Positions 15,637 to 24,439 of a stretch of 64,000 bases of DNA are shown one piece after another; the stretch's first letter is position 1, and each line of letters opens with the position of its first letter. The stretch spans positions 1 through 64,000 of the forward strand of contig DIYS01000073.1 in the NCBI GenBank assembly GCA_002429115.1. The letters are read 5' to 3'. The translations under genes and the position numbers were made by a program. Origin of the DNA: Saccharicrinis sp. UBA6048 (GTDB lineage: Bacteria > Bacteroidota > Bacteroidia > Bacteroidales > Marinilabiliaceae). A model generated the notes under the pieces. That model was not told the DNA's origin. It was given only the letters and a program-made list of their open reading frames with translations, and made no database searches.

Positions 15637-17586
15637 ATGGTATCAATTAATCAGTTAACAGTTGACTTTGGAGGTCATAAACTCTTCGAGGAGATAACCT
15701 TTTTGATCAACAATAAAGATCGAATTGGGCTTATTGGTAAAAATGGTGCCGGTAAGTCAACTTTATTAAAAATTATCGCTGGGTTGCAGGAAGCTACCAG
15801 TGGTAATGTTAGTATGCCTAAGGGGCTTAAAATAGGATACCTGCCACAGCATATGAAATATACAGATACGCGATCTGTAGTTGAAGAAGTTGAACTGGCA
15901 TTTGCTGAGCTTAAGGGCTTAGAGCAACAAATAACTGATATTAACAATGAGATAGCCGAACGAACAGATTACGAATCTGAATCGTACATGGCCTTGCTCG
16001 ATAAGCTCAATGAAAAGAATGAGCGCTTTAACCTGTTAGGAGGGGCCAATCATGAAGCGCTAATTGAAACTACTTTAAAAGGATTAGGCTTCGAGCGTAG
16101 CGATTTTAGTCGTAATACAGGTGAGTTTAGTGGTGGATGGCGTATGCGTATCGAATTGGCGAAGATATTGCTTCAACAGCCGGATATATTTCTGTTAGAT
16201 GAGCCTACGAACCATTTGGACATCGATTCGATACAGTGGCTCGAGGATTTTCTAAAGACTTATAGCGGAGCTGTAGTACTTATTTCTCACGATAAAGCCT
16301 TTCTTGATAATATTACCAAGCGAAGTATCGAGATTTCTCTTGGCAGAATCTATGATTATAAAGCCAACTATTCAAAGTTCATTGAGCTGCGTAAAGAGCG
16401 TCGTGAACAACAGATAAACGCTTTCAAGAATCAGCAAAAGAAGATTGAGGACACTGAAAAGTTCATTGAACGCTTTCGTTACAAAGCAACTAAGTCAGTG
16501 CAGGTTCAGTCACGTATTAAGCAACTGGATAAGCTGGATCGCATTGAAGTAGATGAATTTGATAATGCGGCTCTTAATATAAAATTCCCGCCGGCGCCCC
16601 GTTCAGGAGCTGTTGTAGTTGGTGGTGAGAGTGTAACAAAATCATACGGCGAATTATTGGTGCTGGATGATGTGGATATTACGATTGAGCGCGGTGAAAA
16701 GGTGGCTTTTGTAGGGCGAAATGGTGAAGGAAAAACCACCATGGCCCGTATCATCATGAGCGAACTTGCACACCAGGGAAAGTTGAACATCGGGCATAAT
16801 GTGAAGATAGGCTATTTTGCCCAGGATCAGGCTGAACGATTGGATGATAATCACACGGTATTTGATACCATTGATGTGGTGGCCGTTGGCGATATTCGCA
16901 CTAAGATCAGAGATTTGCTGGGAGCCTTTATGTTTTCAGGTGAAGATGTTGATAAGAAAGTATCAGTATTGTCTGGTGGTGAACGAACCCGCTTAGCGAT
17001 GGTTAAGTTGCTTTTGGAACCGGTGAACTTACTGATCCTTGATGAGCCAACAAACCACTTGGATATGCGCTCTAAAGATATCCTTAAGCAGGCCTTACGC
17101 GATTTTGACGGAACTGTTATTCTGGTTTCTCATGACCGTGAATTTTTAGATGGCTTGGTTGATAAGGTGTATGAATTCAGGCATCGGAAAATAAAAGAGC
17201 ATTTAGGTGGCATCTATGAGTTCTTAGAGAAGAAGAAGCTGGAAAACCTGAATGACTTAAATGCCAGCATAGCTTCGAAAAAGAAGGATAGTCCAAAGCA
17301 AGAACAGTCAAAAGCTAAGCTATCATTTGAAGAGCGCAAGGAGCTAAATAAAAAGATTAAAAAGGCTGAGCGTCAGGTGGAGGCATGTGAGAGCAATATT
17401 GCTGATTTTGAGCTCAAACTGGGAGAGCTTACTGAACAGATAAATAAACCTGAGAACGCCTCTGATCAAAGCTTGTTTGTGGCCTATAAAGATGCCGAAA
17501 CAGCGCTTGAAAAAGAAATGGAAAACTGGGAATTGGCCCAGGAATCATTAGAGCAGTTGGTAAAACAAAAAAACGAATTGGATTAA
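15637..17586 (+). CDS. ABC-F family ATPase
   Basis: A 649-residue soluble protein with two ABC ATPase domains and no membrane segment, the hallmark of ABC-F proteins that act on the ribosome. Domain 1: Walker A GKNGAGKSTLLK (about 38-49), signature SGGWRMRIELAK, Walker B FLLDEPTNHLD. Domain 2: Walker A GRNGEGKTTMAR (about 359-370), signature SGGERTRLAMVK, Walker B LLILDEPTNHLD. Between them lies the long charged helical linker (about 240-310) that contacts the ribosomal E/P site in relatives. The C-terminal 100 residues form a lysine/glutamate coiled coil, as in Uup. A housekeeping translation factor is more likely than antibiotic resistance. The next gene, a 23S rRNA methyltransferase, starts 2 bp after the stop. 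Confidence 0.93.
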   Translation: MVSINQLTVDFGGHKLFEEITFLINNKDRIGLIGKNGAGKSTLLKIIAGLQEATSGNVSMPKGLKIGYLPQHMKYTDTRSVVEEVELAFAELKGLEQQITDINNEIAERTDYESESYMALLDKLNEKNERFNLLGGANHEALIETTLKGLGFERSDFSRNTGEFSGGWRMRIELAKILLQQPDIFLLDEPTNHLDIDSIQWLEDFLKTYSGAVVLISHDKAFLDNITKRSIEISLGRIYDYKANYSKFIELRKERREQQINAFKNQQKKIEDTEKFIERFRYKATKSVQVQSRIKQLDKLDRIEVDEFDNAALNIKFPPAPRSGAVVVGGESVTKSYGELLVLDDVDITIERGEKVAFVGRNGEGKTTMARIIMSELAHQGKLNIGHNVKIGYFAQDQAERLDDNHTVFDTIDVVAVGDIRTKIRDLLGAFMFSGEDVDKKVSVLSGGERTRLAMVKLLLEPVNLLILDEPTNHLDMRSKDILKQALRDFDGTVILVSHDREFLDGLVDKVYEFRHRKIKEHLGGIYEFLEKKKLENLNDLNASIASKKKDSPKQEQSKAKLSFEERKELNKKIKKAERQVEACESNIADFELKLGELTEQINKPENASDQSLFVAYKDAETALEKEMENWELAQESLEQLVKQKNELD

Positions 17587-17588
17587 TT

Positions 17589-18335
17589 ATGGCAAAGCAA
17601 GATAAAGAACAGCAAATGGTATTTGGCATCAGAGCCGTGCAGGAAGCAATCACCGCTGGTAAAGAGATTGAGAAAGTAATGATTAAAAAAGGCCTTCAGG
17701 GAACTTTGTTTCAGAAGTTTCTTGAATTGGTTCGTAGCCATAATATCCCTTTTCAGTTTGTACCAATTGAAAAACTAAATCGTACTTCAAGGCAGAATCA
17801 TCAGGGAGTTATTGCTATGATTTCTCCGGTTACCTATCAGGATATTGAGCAGCTTATCCCATCGATATACGATGAAGGCAAAGAGCCTTTTGTACTGGTG
17901 CTCGATCATATTACTGATGTGCGTAATTTTGGGGCTATAGCTCGTACGGCCGAATGTGCTGGTGTTGATGCTATTGTTATCCCGGAAACAGGAGCGGCAG
18001 CTGTTACAGCTGATGCCATTAAAACATCAGCAGGTGCTTTGCATACCATGCCGGTTTGTCGCGTACGTAGTCTGATTTCAACGATTGAGTTTTTACAGAA
18101 CAGTGGGCTGAAGATTGTTGCTGCGACTGAGAAAGGTGCTGTTAACTATGATCAGGCCAATTATCGTGGACCAATTGCTCTTGTAATGGGTGCCGAGGAT
18201 CGTGGTGTGGATGCTAAGATCTTGGCCGCTGCTGAAATTAAGAGTAAAATTCCTATTCTTGGCGAGATAGAATCGCTAAATGTATCTGTGGCCGCAGGTA
18301 TTTTGATGTACGAAATCGTTAAAAAACGATCTTAG
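17589..18335 (+). CDS. rlmB: 23S rRNA 2'-O-ribose methyltransferase, TrmH/RlmB type
   Basis: A 248-residue SPOUT-class methyltransferase. An N-terminal substrate-binding domain (about 1-85, starting MVFGIRAVQEAI) is followed by the knotted catalytic domain with motif 1 VRNFGAIARTAE (about 112-123), motif 2 LVMGAEDRGV (about 198-207) and motif 3 IPILGEIESLNVSVAAGI (about 220-237). The RlmB family methylates G2251 (E. coli numbering) in the peptidyl-transferase P loop. Other TrmH-type specificities are possible, but the length and N-terminal domain favour RlmB. It is in an operon with the ABC-F gene. Confidence 0.88.
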   Translation: MAKQDKEQQMVFGIRAVQEAITAGKEIEKVMIKKGLQGTLFQKFLELVRSHNIPFQFVPIEKLNRTSRQNHQGVIAMISPVTYQDIEQLIPSIYDEGKEPFVLVLDHITDVRNFGAIARTAECAGVDAIVIPETGAAAVTADAIKTSAGALHTMPVCRVRSLISTIEFLQNSGLKIVAATEKGAVNYDQANYRGPIALVMGAEDRGVDAKILAAAEIKSKIPILGEIESLNVSVAAGILMYEIVKKRS

Positions 18336-18358
18336 TATTTTTCTTATATCAGCGATTA

Positions 18359-18392
18359 CCCAAATGTTAAATAATTATTTTTAACATTTGGG
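18359..18392 (+). terminator. Hairpin after the rlmB operon
   Basis: cccaaatgttaa (18359-18370) pairs perfectly with ttaacatttggg (18381-18392) around a 10-nt AT loop, 24 bp after the stop codon. A second weaker hairpin (cgaata...tattcg, 18425-18454) follows. Confidence 0.6.
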
Positions 18393-18567
18393 CGTGTAAA
18401 CTCTATGTTACCTGTAAACAGTGGCGAATAGTCAATCATTGATTTGATTATTCGTCATAGAAAAAGATGCTTTCATCCCGAAAAATTTGATTTTTGTCAT
18501 ATCTTTTCTAAATTCGATGCGTTTTGCGATGATTTAAATCACATTTTTTTAATCAAAAGCAACGCTT

Positions 18568-19629
18568 ATGATTCACAAGGAAAGAGTCCTGAAGGCACTG
18601 AACCGAGAACAACCGGATAGGGTGCCATTTTTCTACTGGGACGTCCCTGAATTTGGTGCTAAGTTGATGGAGCACCTGGGGTTTCAGAATCGCGATCAGT
18701 TATTGGAATATCTGGATGTTGACTTTCGTTGGGTCGAACCGGATTATATTGGAGAGAATTTAGTAGGTGAGGATGGACTTACTAAAAAGGATATTTGGGG
18801 TGTTGGGTATTCAAGGGTTAAAAATGGTCAGTTTGAATATTGGGAAGCTGCCAATTTTCCTTTGCAAGGCCAAACCGATCCTGAGGTGTTAGAAGATTAT
18901 GAGTGGCCAACAACCGACTTGTTTGATTTTGAATCGTTACCTAAGAAAATTAAAAATTACAAAGATTACGCTGTGATGACGGCACCTGGCTACTCTTCGC
19001 CTGGGTTGTTTCGCATTATACAGCGCTTATTAGGGCGTGATGCATTTCTGGATGTCATCATGTATCACCCTAAGTTTTTTGCCGCACTGGCAGAGAAGGT
19101 GAGTGGTTTCTACCTCGATTTTATTAAGAAAACCTTTGATCATGCCAATGGTGGTATTGACTTTATCCGGATAGCCGATGACTTTGGTAGTCAGGCCGGA
19201 TTGTCAATTAGCAACGACATTTGGGAACAAAATGTCAAACCTGTTCTGGAAGCTTACATTTCAGTACCTAAATCACAAGGTGTAAAGTTCTATATGCATT
19301 CCTGCGGTGGCGTACGTAAGTTATTGCCTGAATTCATCAGTTTAGGAGCTGATGTGCTTGATCCGATTCAAACCCGGGCGAATGGCATGGAACCAAGTGG
19401 GCTAAAGACTGATTTTGGTAACTACATAACTTTTTGCGGTGCTTTGGATGAAGAATTATTACTTCGTCAGGGAACACCTCAGCAGGTTAAAGATGGTGTT
19501 AATTCATTGCTTGACACAATGGCTCCTGGTGGTGGTTTTATATTAGGGCCATCGCACAAGCTAAAAGTAGAAACGCCGGTTGAGAATGTTATTGCCATGT
19601 ATGAGGCAGCCAAGGATTGGAAATATTAA
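18568..19629 (+). CDS. URO-D superfamily protein, probable corrinoid-dependent methyltransferase type
   Basis: A 353-residue TIM-barrel protein of the uroporphyrinogen decarboxylase superfamily. It begins MIHKERVLKALNREQPDRVPFF, the opening typical of the methyltransferase branch. The arginine motif that defines true HemE (RQAGRY) is absent. Instead it has HSCGG (about 247-251) and FCGAL (about 290), the His-x-Cys...Cys pattern that holds zinc in MtaA/MtbA/MtsA-like methyl-corrinoid:thiol methyltransferases. So it most likely moves methyl groups rather than making haem, but no corrinoid protein gene is adjacent, and the substrate is unknown. Monocistronic, with a terminator 62 bp downstream. 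Confidence 0.75.
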   Translation: MIHKERVLKALNREQPDRVPFFYWDVPEFGAKLMEHLGFQNRDQLLEYLDVDFRWVEPDYIGENLVGEDGLTKKDIWGVGYSRVKNGQFEYWEAANFPLQGQTDPEVLEDYEWPTTDLFDFESLPKKIKNYKDYAVMTAPGYSSPGLFRIIQRLLGRDAFLDVIMYHPKFFAALAEKVSGFYLDFIKKTFDHANGGIDFIRIADDFGSQAGLSISNDIWEQNVKPVLEAYISVPKSQGVKFYMHSCGGVRKLLPEFISLGADVLDPIQTRANGMEPSGLKTDFGNYITFCGALDEELLLRQGTPQQVKDGVNSLLDTMAPGGGFILGPSHKLKVETPVENVIAMYEAAKDWKY

Positions 19630-19690
19630 GAAATTAAAGCAAAGGAGGTCAATCAAAGGCCTCTAACGAATAATCGCATAACACAATTTG

Positions 19691-19721
19691 AGCCTTGTAT
19701 CCTGAGTGGGGATGCAAGGCT
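19691..19721 (+). terminator. Terminator after the URO-D-like gene
   Basis: agccttgtatcc (19691-19702) pairs with ggatgcaaggct (19710-19721) with a single mismatch, followed by a T-rich stretch (tatttcttt). Confidence 0.65.
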
Positions 19722-19916
19722 TATTTCTTTCCATTCATACCTGAAATCCACAAGCTTATTCTATTTCCCGCTGATTACGCTGATTGTCGCAGAATTTTAT
19801 GAACTTAGAATGCGGGAAAATACTATCAGCGAAAATTAGCGTTATCTGCGGGTTCTGAAATTCCGCTTGCAGAATTTAGGTCATAAAAATAATTCGTTCA
19901 TTATCGACATTATTCT

Positions 19917-19924
19917 TACCTTTG
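19917..19924 (+). promoter_or_regulatory. Promoter -7 element for the SulP gene
   Basis: TACCTTTG fits TAnnTTTG exactly. The -33 element is weak (TTC instead of TTG). The leader to the ATG at 20046 would be about 115 nt. Confidence 0.4.
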
Positions 19925-20045
19925 CAGCCGCTAATTCAAAATCCTTTTTGTAATTGCTTCAGGCAATTAAATCCTTTCAAAATATTAATGAATATAGCTT
20001 CTGGGAGCTATCGAATTGTTATGTGTAAATTTTAAATTATTATAC

Positions 20046-21584
20046 ATGGTTTTTATTAAAGAACTAACACAAGGTTCAAGCCTTAAAAACGAGGTGCTTT
20101 CAGGTATTACTGTGGCAATTGCATTGGTGCCTGAGGCCATTGCATTTTCATTTATTGCAGGTGTTGATCCTTTAATTGGATTATATGCAGCCTGTATTAT
20201 GGGATTTTTCACTTCGCTGTTGGGCGGCCGTCCTGGAATGATCTCCGGTGCAACAGGGGCAATAGCAGTGGTTGTGGCAGCAACAGTTCAGGAGTATGGA
20301 GAAGCCTATTTGTATCCGACCATCATACTGGGTGGAATGATGCAAATGGCAGTTGGTGCTTTAAGGTTAGGAAAATTTATCCGTTTGGTTCCGCACTCGG
20401 TAATGCTTGGATTTGTTAATGGATTGGCCATTGTAATTTTTGCAGCACAATTTCCGATGTTCGGAAGTGATGCTTCCGGCGTGTTCGCCTATTACACCGG
20501 ATCAGAAATGTATGTACTGTGTGCATTGGTTGCATTAACGATTGGTATTATGGTACTCTTACCACGTTTTACAAAAGCGATACCATCAGCTTTGGTTGCT
20601 ATCCTGGTTATTGCGGGTATTTCCTTCATTCCCGGGGTTGAAACGCCGACTGTTTTAAACCTGTTAAAAGGTAAATCAATGCAAGGAGGTTTACCATCGA
20701 TATTTACTGATTACCCTGCTGATTTATTTAGTATGACCACCTTAAAAATCATCTTCTTACCTGCCTTAAGTGTGGCAGGAGTAGGTCTTATTGAGAGCCT
20801 CTTGACGCTAACGATCATAGATGAGCGTACAGATACACGAGGTAGTGGTAATCGTGAAAGTATAGCTCAAGGTATTGCCAACTTTGTTTCTGGTATTTTC
20901 GGTAGTATGGGAGGTTGTGCAATGATCGGACAAAGTATGATCAATATTAATTCCGGCGCACGCGGACGTTTATCCGGTTTAGTAGCGGCCATTACGTTGT
21001 TGGCTTTCATTATGTTTTTGTCACCGATAATAGAGCAGATTCCGGTTGCTGCGTTAATTGGCGTTATGTTTATGGTGGCTTATGGTACGTTTGAATGGTC
21101 GAGTATCAAAAATTTTAAAAAGACGCCGTTTGCTGATTTCTTAATTATGGTTATCGTTGCGCTGATAACGGTTGTGTTTCATAACCTGGCATTAGCTGTG
21201 GCAATTGGTGTTATCCTGTCAGCATTGTCGTTTGCATGGGAGCACGCAATTGGTATTCATGCGCGTCGTCGTTTTGATGAAAACAATATTAAGCACTATG
21301 ATATTCATGGTCCATTATTTTTTGGATCAACAACTTCATTCGCAGAATTATTTGATGTGAAAAATGATCCGGATAAGATAATCGTTGATTTTGAAAGTAG
21401 CCGTGTGGTTGATCAAAGTGGGATAGAGGCTATTCGAAAACTAAACGAACGTTATCAGGAATCGAATAAAGAAATTTCATTCGTCAACTTGTCAAAAGGA
21501 TGTAAAGACTTGCTGGCAACAGCTAAGATTGATGTTTCAATTGATCCTGATAAGCGCAAGTTTATGGTCGTGTACGATGCATAA
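20046..21584 (+). CDS. SulP family inorganic anion transporter with STAS domain
   Basis: A 512-residue SulP (SLC26-like) transporter. The frame is open from a TTG at 20016, but the ATG at 20046 (MVFIKELTQGSSLKNEVLSG) is the natural start. About 12-14 hydrophobic helices span residues 15-395 with GRPGMISGATGAIAVVV, the conserved substrate-site region of the family. The last about 110 residues form a cytoplasmic STAS domain (IVDFESSRVVDQSGIEAI). Substrates in the family include sulfate, bicarbonate and other anions; which one is used here is not determinable. Monocistronic, ending in a strong bidirectional terminator. Confidence 0.93.
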   Translation: MVFIKELTQGSSLKNEVLSGITVAIALVPEAIAFSFIAGVDPLIGLYAACIMGFFTSLLGGRPGMISGATGAIAVVVAATVQEYGEAYLYPTIILGGMMQMAVGALRLGKFIRLVPHSVMLGFVNGLAIVIFAAQFPMFGSDASGVFAYYTGSEMYVLCALVALTIGIMVLLPRFTKAIPSALVAILVIAGISFIPGVETPTVLNLLKGKSMQGGLPSIFTDYPADLFSMTTLKIIFLPALSVAGVGLIESLLTLTIIDERTDTRGSGNRESIAQGIANFVSGIFGSMGGCAMIGQSMININSGARGRLSGLVAAITLLAFIMFLSPIIEQIPVAALIGVMFMVAYGTFEWSSIKNFKKTPFADFLIMVIVALITVVFHNLALAVAIGVILSALSFAWEHAIGIHARRRFDENNIKHYDIHGPLFFGSTTSFAELFDVKNDPDKIIVDFESSRVVDQSGIEAIRKLNERYQESNKEISFVNLSKGCKDLLATAKIDVSIDPDKRKFMVVYDA

Positions 21585-21607
21585 TAAGAAAAGATCAATG
21601 AATAAAT

Positions 21608-21644
21608 AAAAGAGCCGATGGACTGATACTTCATCGGCTCTTTT
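21608..21644. terminator. Bidirectional terminator
   Basis: aaaagagccgatg (21608-21620) pairs perfectly with catcggctctttt (21632-21644). A/T runs on both flanks allow use by the convergent SulP and zincin-like genes. Confidence 0.85.
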
Positions 21645-21675
21645 ACATTTATATCTAATGGCTGACTAAGGCAGT

Positions 21676-22332
21676 TTATGGACGGGGGATAGTCGATTCT
21701 ATCTGGTTTAGAATTCTAACAGGAGACATATATATTTCTGATTTATAACTTTTGTATTCGTCACAAGCTTCTGAATCATGTAATACGTATGATGCCCATT
21801 TGTATAAATTTTGACCAAATCCGGCTGCAATCGTCAGGCTGTCCGTGTGATGTTCCACCTTCTTTTTGCCTTTGACGGATAAGTACTGGTAGCCTCTTTC
21901 CAGTATACCGGTCATTTTACGGCTTTCGTAATCTCTTATGTGCATAAGTTCATGCGCAAACAAGCCAATTCTCGCCTCCTGAGGCACATCCTCTAACTTA
22001 ACGCCCTTAAACGATGCGTTATTATTAACTAAGATAACATAGCGACGATTTCTTTTGCCCAGAAAGATTGATCCGAAGTTTGGACGAGCCGCCATAGTTG
22101 TCTTAAGCTTTTTATTTTTGATCTTAATACGGCAGTTATGCAAATCGTCAAATTCCGAATAAGGAACCAGGAAGTCGTTGAGGTACGATTGTTGAAATGT
22201 GGTATCAACTTTTAACCGACCTACTTTATTGTATTTTTTAATTTTCTCCTGCACATGAGCTTGTGCACTTATTACAGCAGAAATTGCCAAACCTGTAAAT
22301 AATCCAACCCACTCTTTCAACACCATAACCAA
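21676..22332 (-). CDS. Exported zincin-like protein (HELMH motif)
   Basis: A 218-residue protein that I cannot assign to a named family. The N-terminal hydrophobic stretch (about 5-24, LKEWVGLFTGLAISAVISAQA) is a signal peptide or anchor. The centre carries AHELMHIRDYESR (about 126-138), an HExxH zinc-protease motif. Further on, VEHHTDSLTIAAGFG (about 159-173) could supply the third zinc ligand, in the way that an E/D-rich helix does in M48-like peptidases. The mature protein is basic. It may be a small periplasmic metalloprotease, but the family is unproven, and HExxH alone occurs by chance. Starts at 22332 or 22326 are both possible. Confidence 0.6.
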   Translation of the reverse strand: MVMVLKEWVGLFTGLAISAVISAQAHVQEKIKKYNKVGRLKVDTTFQQSYLNDFLVPYSEFDDLHNCRIKIKNKKLKTTMAARPNFGSIFLGKRNRRYVILVNNNASFKGVKLEDVPQEARIGLFAHELMHIRDYESRKMTGILERGYQYLSVKGKKKVEHHTDSLTIAAGFGQNLYKWASYVLHDSEACDEYKSYKSEIYMSPVRILNQIESTIPRP

Positions 22333-22429
22333 ACAAGTTTTGATTATTATTTATGCAATTTGATGCCGAAATGTTTCATTTTTTGTGTTAAAAAATGTGA
22401 ATCATTGTTTTAAGGTTTGTTAAGATGAA

Positions 22430-22470
22430 AAAAAATAAGGCTAATAATCACTTTTAGGTAATTATCAGCC
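22430..22470 (-). terminator. Terminator of the MsbA-like gene
   Basis: Read on the minus strand, ggctgataat (22470-22461) pairs with attattagcc (22448-22439) with one mismatch, followed by a T-rich run (complement of 22429-22437). It lies 10 bp past the stop codon. Confidence 0.75.
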
Positions 22471-22479
22471 CGATATCTT

Positions 22480-24303
22480 TTAGCTCATCTGCATTGAATG
22501 TAGTTTTTTATAAATTCCGTCTTTAGCAATCAATTCATCATGCGTACCGGTTTCCACAATTTTCCCTTCATTGAAAACACAAATCATATCTGCATTGCGC
22601 ACCGTTGAAAGGCGATGGGCAATAACCAGTGAAGTGCGATTTTTCATTAGGTTTTCCAAAGCATCCTGAACCAATCTTTCCGATTCAGTATCAAGTGCAG
22701 ATGTTGCTTCATCTAAAATTAGAATCGGTGGATTTTTTAAAATCGCTCGAGCAATACTTAAGCGCTGTCGCTGACCGCCTGAAAGTTTACTGCCGCGATC
22801 ACCAATAACGGTTTGGTAACCATCTTCAGAACTTGCTATAAAGTCATGTGCATTAGCCACTTTGGCGGCGTTGATAACATCTTCCTCTGTGGCATGTTCT
22901 ACACCAAAGGTAATGTTGTTGTAGATGGTATCGTTAAATAAAATTGCTTCCTGGTTAACGTTACCCATCAATTCACGCAAGTCAAAGAGTTTTAAATCTT
23001 TAATGTTAATGCCATCTATGAAAATACCACCTTCCTGCACATCGTAAAAGCGAGGTAGTAAATCTACAAAAGTTGTTTTACCACTACCGGACTGACCAAC
23101 GAGGGCCACTGTTTTTCCCTGTGGTATTTCAAGGCTAACATCCTTTAGTACCTTGACATCATCTTCGTATTCAAACTTGATATTACGGTACTCAATTTTA
23201 TTCTTAAACTCTTTTATTTCTTTTGATCCATCATGTTCTTTAATGTCGAGATCAGCGTCCAGCACTGCTTCAATACGTTCGTAGGCTGCCATTCCTTTTT
23301 GAATGCTGTAGGCTGCTTGAGAAAAGGCTTTAGCAGGATTAATAATTTGATAGAACATCCCTAAATAGGCAAAGAAAGTCGACATGTCCAGACTTTTATC
23401 CTCATTAAGAATCAATGATCCACCATACCACAATATGATAACAAACACAATAGTACCTAAGAACTCGCTTGTAGGATGAGCCAGATGACGTCTTCGTTGT
23501 AGTGTATTCATGGTTCGGCGATAACTCTCTACCTCGCTGGTAAAGCGTCCAGCCATGCGATTCTCAGCATTAAAGGCTTTGATTATTCTTAATCCGGATA
23601 ATGACTCATCAATGATTCCTAGTATGTTTCCTAGCAAAGTTTGTCCTTTTCGGGAAGTTTTTTTAAGACTCTTTCCAATTCGTCCTATAGCAAAACCGGC
23701 AATTGGTAACACTACAAAAACGAAAAGTGTTAACTCAAGGCTGACATAAAACATTGAAATTAAAACTACCAGTATGATGATCGGATTTTTTAGAAACATA
23801 TCTAAGGATGACATAACAGATGTTTCAACCTCCTGTACATCGGCAGTTGATCTTGCCATCATATCACCCTTACGCTCATTGCTATAAAATCCCAAAGGCA
23901 ATTCAATCATTTTATTGTAAATGGCCTTACGTATATCACGTGTTACACCATTTCTAATACCAACCGTTGTATATGAGGCGAGGTATGCAAAGCCTACCTT
24001 AAGTAATGTTGTGATAATTCCGAATAGTCCAAGGTAGAGTAATGTGGCACCGGGGCCGTACTTAAGTTTGATAAGTGTGATGTAGTAATTGATATTATTG
24101 AATAGGGCATCTTTATCAAATGACCATTCCATTAATGTTTTAACTTCTTTATCATCTTGCAATATAACCTGAAGCATTGGAATCATTGCCAACATCGAAA
24201 AGACAATAAATAAAGCACCCAACAGGTTGAATAGAAATGTCAATGCAAGCTTAGCTTTGTATGGAGGAAGGTAAATGCGTAATACGCGAAAAAAATCTTT
24301 CAT
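22480..24303 (-). CDS. MsbA-like ABC exporter (fused permease-ATPase)
   Basis: A 607-residue half-transporter: six transmembrane helices over about residues 15-320, then an ABC ATPase domain with Walker A GQSGSGKTT (about 398-406), signature LSGGQRQRLSIARAIL (about 505-520), Walker B ILILDEATSALD and the H-loop AHRLST. The organisation and length match MsbA-type exporters of lipid A core or phospholipids, and this is the usual annotation for such an isolated Bacteroidota gene. Multidrug export is an alternative. It acts as a homodimer in the inner membrane. The gene is transcribed in the same direction as purB but separated by a terminator. Confidence 0.85.
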   Translation of the reverse strand: MKDFFRVLRIYLPPYKAKLALTFLFNLLGALFIVFSMLAMIPMLQVILQDDKEVKTLMEWSFDKDALFNNINYYITLIKLKYGPGATLLYLGLFGIITTLLKVGFAYLASYTTVGIRNGVTRDIRKAIYNKMIELPLGFYSNERKGDMMARSTADVQEVETSVMSSLDMFLKNPIIILVVLISMFYVSLELTLFVFVVLPIAGFAIGRIGKSLKKTSRKGQTLLGNILGIIDESLSGLRIIKAFNAENRMAGRFTSEVESYRRTMNTLQRRRHLAHPTSEFLGTIVFVIILWYGGSLILNEDKSLDMSTFFAYLGMFYQIINPAKAFSQAAYSIQKGMAAYERIEAVLDADLDIKEHDGSKEIKEFKNKIEYRNIKFEYEDDVKVLKDVSLEIPQGKTVALVGQSGSGKTTFVDLLPRFYDVQEGGIFIDGINIKDLKLFDLRELMGNVNQEAILFNDTIYNNITFGVEHATEEDVINAAKVANAHDFIASSEDGYQTVIGDRGSKLSGGQRQRLSIARAILKNPPILILDEATSALDTESERLVQDALENLMKNRTSLVIAHRLSTVRNADMICVFNEGKIVETGTHDELIAKDGIYKKLHSMQMS

Positions 24304-24387
24304 TTTTGTATTTAGATTGTATTTATGTCAATATGGCAGATGAGTTGCCTTATGCACGTATTGCAATCATCCTGCCATAAACGAAAA

Positions 24388-24417
24388 CGGGCAGTAAAAG
24401 TAAGTTTTTACTGCCCG
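24388..24417 (-). terminator. Terminator of purB
   Basis: cgggcagtaaaa (24388-24399) and ttttactgcccg (24406-24417) are perfectly complementary. On the minus strand the stem is followed by ttttcgttt. It lies 22 bp after the purB stop. Confidence 0.85.
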
Positions 24418-24439
24418 AAACCCAAACATGTTGGTGTTA

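Larger units (their letters stand above)
19630..20045. other. Spacer with terminator, palindromic repeat and SulP leader
   Basis: After the terminator at 19691-19721 there is an imperfect inverted repeat at about 19765-19852 (tttcccgctgatta pairing broadly with taatctgcggg-like sequence). The SulP promoter element follows at 19917-19924, with a leader containing the hairpin atagct/agctat (19994-20011). No gene is seen. Confidence 0.5.

Noticed and set aside
18568..19629. HemE (uroporphyrinogen decarboxylase) for haem synthesis
   Set aside because: The defining RQAGRY-type arginine motif is missing and a zinc-thiolate pattern of methyltransferases is present instead.
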